The translations under genes and the position numbers were made by a program. A stretch of DNA of 6,761 nt, from assembly GCA_913776675.1 (NCBI GenBank), contig CAJYRE010000353.1:1-6761 (forward strand). Reading direction: 5' to 3'. The DNA comes from Rhizobiaceae bacterium (GTDB lineage Bacteria; Pseudomonadota; Alphaproteobacteria; Rhizobiales; Rhizobiaceae). The notes below the pieces were generated by a model that worked only from the letters and a program-made list of their open reading frames with translations, did no database searches and was not told the DNA's origin. Each line of letters starts with the position of its first letter. The stretch's first letter is position 1. Positions 4,700-6,761 of this stretch are shown here, piece after piece.

Positions 4700-6703
4700 A
4701 TGTCAAACCCCATTTCCCTTACATTTCCAGATGGTTCTGTGCGCACTTATGAAGCTGGCGCAACCGGTCGTGATGTAGCCGAATCCATCTCCAAATCACT
4801 GGTCAAGAAAGCGGTTGCCATTGCCATTGATGGCGAGGTGCGCGACCTTTCTGATCCGGTGACCGACGGCAAGATCGAGATCGTGACTCGCACCGATCCA
4901 CGGGCGCTTGAGCTGATCCGCCACGATGCAGCCCACGTTATGGCCGAAGCCGTGCAGGAGCTGTGGCCCGGCACGCAGGTGACCATTGGTCCGGTGATTG
5001 AAAACGGCTTCTACTACGACTTTGCCAAGGCTGAACCCTTTACGCCTGAAGATCTGCCGAAGATTGAAAAGCGGATGAAGGAAATCATCCAGCGCAACAA
5101 GCCTTTCACCAAAGAGGTTTGGCCGCGCAACAAGGCGCGTGAGGTTTTTGCTGCCAAGGGCGAAAAGTATAAGGTTGAGCTGGTCGATGCGATCCCGGAA
5201 GATCAGGATCTCAAGATCTATTATCAGGGCGATTGGTTTGACCTTTGCCGTGGTCCGCATATGGCCTCCACGGGTCAGATCGGCACTGCTTTCAAGCTGA
5301 TGAAGGTGGCCGGTGCCTATTGGCGCGGTGACAGCAACAACCCGATGCTGACGCGTATTTACGGCACGGCCTTTGCCGAGCAGGAGCAGCTCGACAACTA
5401 CCTGCACATCCTCGCGGAAGCCGAAAAGCGCGACCACCGCAAGCTGGGCCGCGAAATGGACCTGTTCCATTTTCAGGAAGAAGGTCCGGGCGTTGTGTTC
5501 TGGCATGGCAAGGGCTGGAAAATGTTCCAGACCTTGACGGCCTATATGCGCCGCCGTCTCTCTGGCACCTATCAGGAGGTCAATGCGCCGCAGGTGCTGG
5601 ATTCCTCGCTGTGGGAAACCTCCGGCCACTGGGGCTGGTATCAGGAAAACATGTTCGCCGTGAAATCGGCCTATGCCTTCACCCATCCTGAAGACAAGGA
5701 AGCCGACAACCGCGTGTTTGCGCTGAAGCCGATGAACTGCCCTGGCCATGTGCAGATATTCAAGCATGGGTTGAAGTCTTACCGCGAATTGCCTGTTCGC
5801 CTTGCGGAATTTGGCCTTGTGCATCGCTATGAAGCGTCAGGCGCTTTGCACGGGTTGATGCGCGTGCGCGGCTTTACGCAAGACGATGCGCATGTGTTCT
5901 GTACCGAAGAGCAGATGGCGGCGGAATGCCTGCGGATCAACGATCTGATCCTGTCGGTTTACGAAGACTTCGGCTTCAAGGAAGTGGTGGTGAAGCTCTC
6001 CACCCGTCCTGAAAAGCGCGTTGGTTCCGACGATCTGTGGGATCGCGCTGAAAGCGTGATGTCGGATGTGTTGAAGACCATCGAAGAGCAATCGGGCGGG
6101 CGCATCAAAACCGGGATTTTGCCGGGTGAGGGCGCGTTCTACGGTCCAAAGTTCGAGTACACGTTGAAGGATGCCATTGGCCGTGACTGGCAGTGTGGCA
6201 CCACGCAGGTGGACTTCAATCTGCCGGAACGGTTTGGTGCGTTCTACATCGACCAGAACTCGGAAAAGACCCAGCCCGTGATGATCCACCGCGCCATCTG
6301 CGGCTCGATGGAACGTTTCCTCGGCATTCTGATCGAGAACTTTGCTGGTCACATGCCGCTGTGGTTTGCACCTTTGCAGGTGGTGGTGGCAACCATCACC
6401 TCTGAGGCTGACGATTACGGCCGCGAAGTGGCCGAATTGCTGCGCGATGCTGGTCTGGAAGTGGAAACCGATTTCCGCAACGAAAAGATCAACTATAAGA
6501 TCCGCGAGCATTCGGTGGGCAAGGTGCCTGCCATCATCGTTTGCGGCAAGCGCGAGGCAGAAGAGCGCACCGTCAACATCCGCCGCCTTGGCAGCCAGGA
6601 TCAGGTATCCATGACACTCGAAGATGTCATTGCCGCTCTGGTGGATGAAGCCACGCCGCCAGATGTGAAGCGCAAGCTGGCAGCCCGCAAGGCAATCGCA
6701 TAA
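4700..6703 (+). CDS. thrS: Threonyl-tRNA synthetase
   Basis: Class II synthetase charging tRNA(Thr) with threonine in the cytosol; homodimer with proofreading against serine. The 667-residue protein is complete and slightly longer than the 642-residue E. coli enzyme. Order: TGS domain (about 1-63); editing domain (about 64-225) with HDAAH (His75, His79) and CRGPH (Cys183, His187), the family's hydrolysis site; catalytic core (about 245-550) with the motif 2 region [20 protein letters not shown] (377-396) and motif 3 [17 protein letters not shown] (530-546); anticodon-binding domain (about 555-650). The zinc ligands match E. coli Cys334/His385/His511: Cys347 in MNCPGH, His398 in DDAHVF and His530. 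Start: ATG at 4700 with AGGAG seven bases before; the N-terminus [13 protein letters not shown] is the family form. The leader contains three hairpins that may regulate it, and a strong terminator closes the gene, so it is probably monocistronic. Confidence 0.99.
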   Translation: MSNPISLTFPDGSVRTYEAGATGRDVAESISKSLVKKAVAIAIDGEVRDLSDPVTDGKIEIVTRTDPRALELIRHDAAHVMAEAVQELWPGTQVTIGPVIENGFYYDFAKAEPFTPEDLPKIEKRMKEIIQRNKPFTKEVWPRNKAREVFAAKGEKYKVELVDAIPEDQDLKIYYQGDWFDLCRGPHMASTGQIGTAFKLMKVAGAYWRGDSNNPMLTRIYGTAFAEQEQLDNYLHILAEAEKRDHRKLGREMDLFHFQEEGPGVVFWHGKGWKMFQTLTAYMRRRLSGTYQEVNAPQVLDSSLWETSGHWGWYQENMFAVKSAYAFTHPEDKEADNRVFALKPMNCPGHVQIFKHGLKSYRELPVRLAEFGLVHRYEASGALHGLMRVRGFTQDDAHVFCTEEQMAAECLRINDLILSVYEDFGFKEVVVKLSTRPEKRVGSDDLWDRAESVMSDVLKTIEEQSGGRIKTGILPGEGAFYGPKFEYTLKDAIGRDWQCGTTQVDFNLPERFGAFYIDQNSEKTQPVMIHRAICGSMERFLGILIENFAGHMPLWFAPLQVVVATITSEADDYGREVAELLRDAGLEVETDFRNEKINYKIREHSVGKVPAIIVCGKREAEERTVNIRRLGSQDQVSMTLEDVIAALVDEATPPDVKRKLAARKAIA

Positions 6704-6707
6704 CATC

Positions 6708-6734
6708 AAAGGCCGGGAGCGATCCCGGCCTTTT
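6708..6734 (+). terminator. Intrinsic terminator of thrS
   Basis: GGCCGGGA (6711-6718), GNRA-type loop GCGA, TCCCGGCC (6723-6730), then TTTT (6731-6734). The A-run at 6708-6710 can add three A-U pairs. It starts four bases after the thrS stop codon. Confidence 0.93.
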
Positions 6735-6748
6735 CTCTCTTGCCCCAC

Positions 6749-6754
6749 AAAGGA
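6749..6754 (+). promoter_or_regulatory. Possible Shine-Dalgarno of a gene beyond the right edge
   Basis: AAAGGA lies seven bases before the window ends, in the short stretch after the thrS terminator. It would suit a plus-strand gene starting just outside. No start codon is inside the window, so this is only a hint. Confidence 0.2.
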
Positions 6755-6761
6755 CATTGCT

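Noticed and set aside
4583..4749. GTG-started open frame in the thrS leader as a threonine-rich leader peptide
   Set aside because: It has only two Thr codons (ACT, ACG), no good Shine-Dalgarno, and runs into thrS; it does not look like a classical attenuation peptide.
4796..6757. Two long minus-strand open frames opposite thrS (342 and 306 codons)
   Set aside because: They lie wholly inside a certain thrS gene, show no recognisable family, and come from the GC-rich codon bias of the sense strand.

Overview
The window reads as chromosomal DNA of an alphaproteobacterium, most likely of the order Hyphomicrobiales (Rhizobiales). HisI, FolE, the short IscU/NifU-like protein, YidD and ThrS all look like the forms I remember from Agrobacterium, Rhizobium and Brucella, and the codon use is GC-rich. 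That placement rests on memory of the families, not on a search, and I cannot name the genus. Almost all of the window is core housekeeping. I see no insertion sequence, CRISPR array, tRNA, rRNA or prophage gene.

Layout. Bases 1-305 hold the 3' part of a CBS-domain protein on the plus strand. It converges on a minus-strand block read folE -> hisI -> patatin-like phospholipase (2560 down to 388), and the convergence point (334-392) carries two adjacent hairpins. A strong intrinsic terminator lies between folE and hisI, right against the hisI ribosome-binding region, so hisI and the phospholipase gene form a unit partly separated from folE. A divergent intergenic region (2561-2830) separates folE from a plus-strand pair: an IscU-like protein lacking the third scaffold cysteine, and yidD, 3 bases apart. 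yidD converges on a minus-strand class II aldolase/adducin-family gene (4471-3680). After a 228-base divergent gap comes thrS (4700-6703), closed by a textbook terminator.

Function. hisI (histidine synthesis), folE (first step of tetrahydrofolate synthesis) and thrS (threonyl-tRNA synthetase) are essential-type metabolic or translation genes. YidD helps membrane protein insertion. The IscU-like protein and the phospholipase are conserved-type proteins of unclear precise role. No shared pathway joins them; the order looks like conserved housekeeping synteny.

The most interesting sequence is the thrS leader (4580-4699). It has three consecutive hairpins. The second looks like an intrinsic terminator with no upstream plus-strand gene to terminate. 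The third, ending 3 bases before the thrS Shine-Dalgarno core, has a loop holding U-GGU, a threonine anticodon preceded by U. This suggests autoregulation by tRNA(Thr) mimicry as known in E. coli thrS, possibly combined with attenuation. It is a hypothesis.
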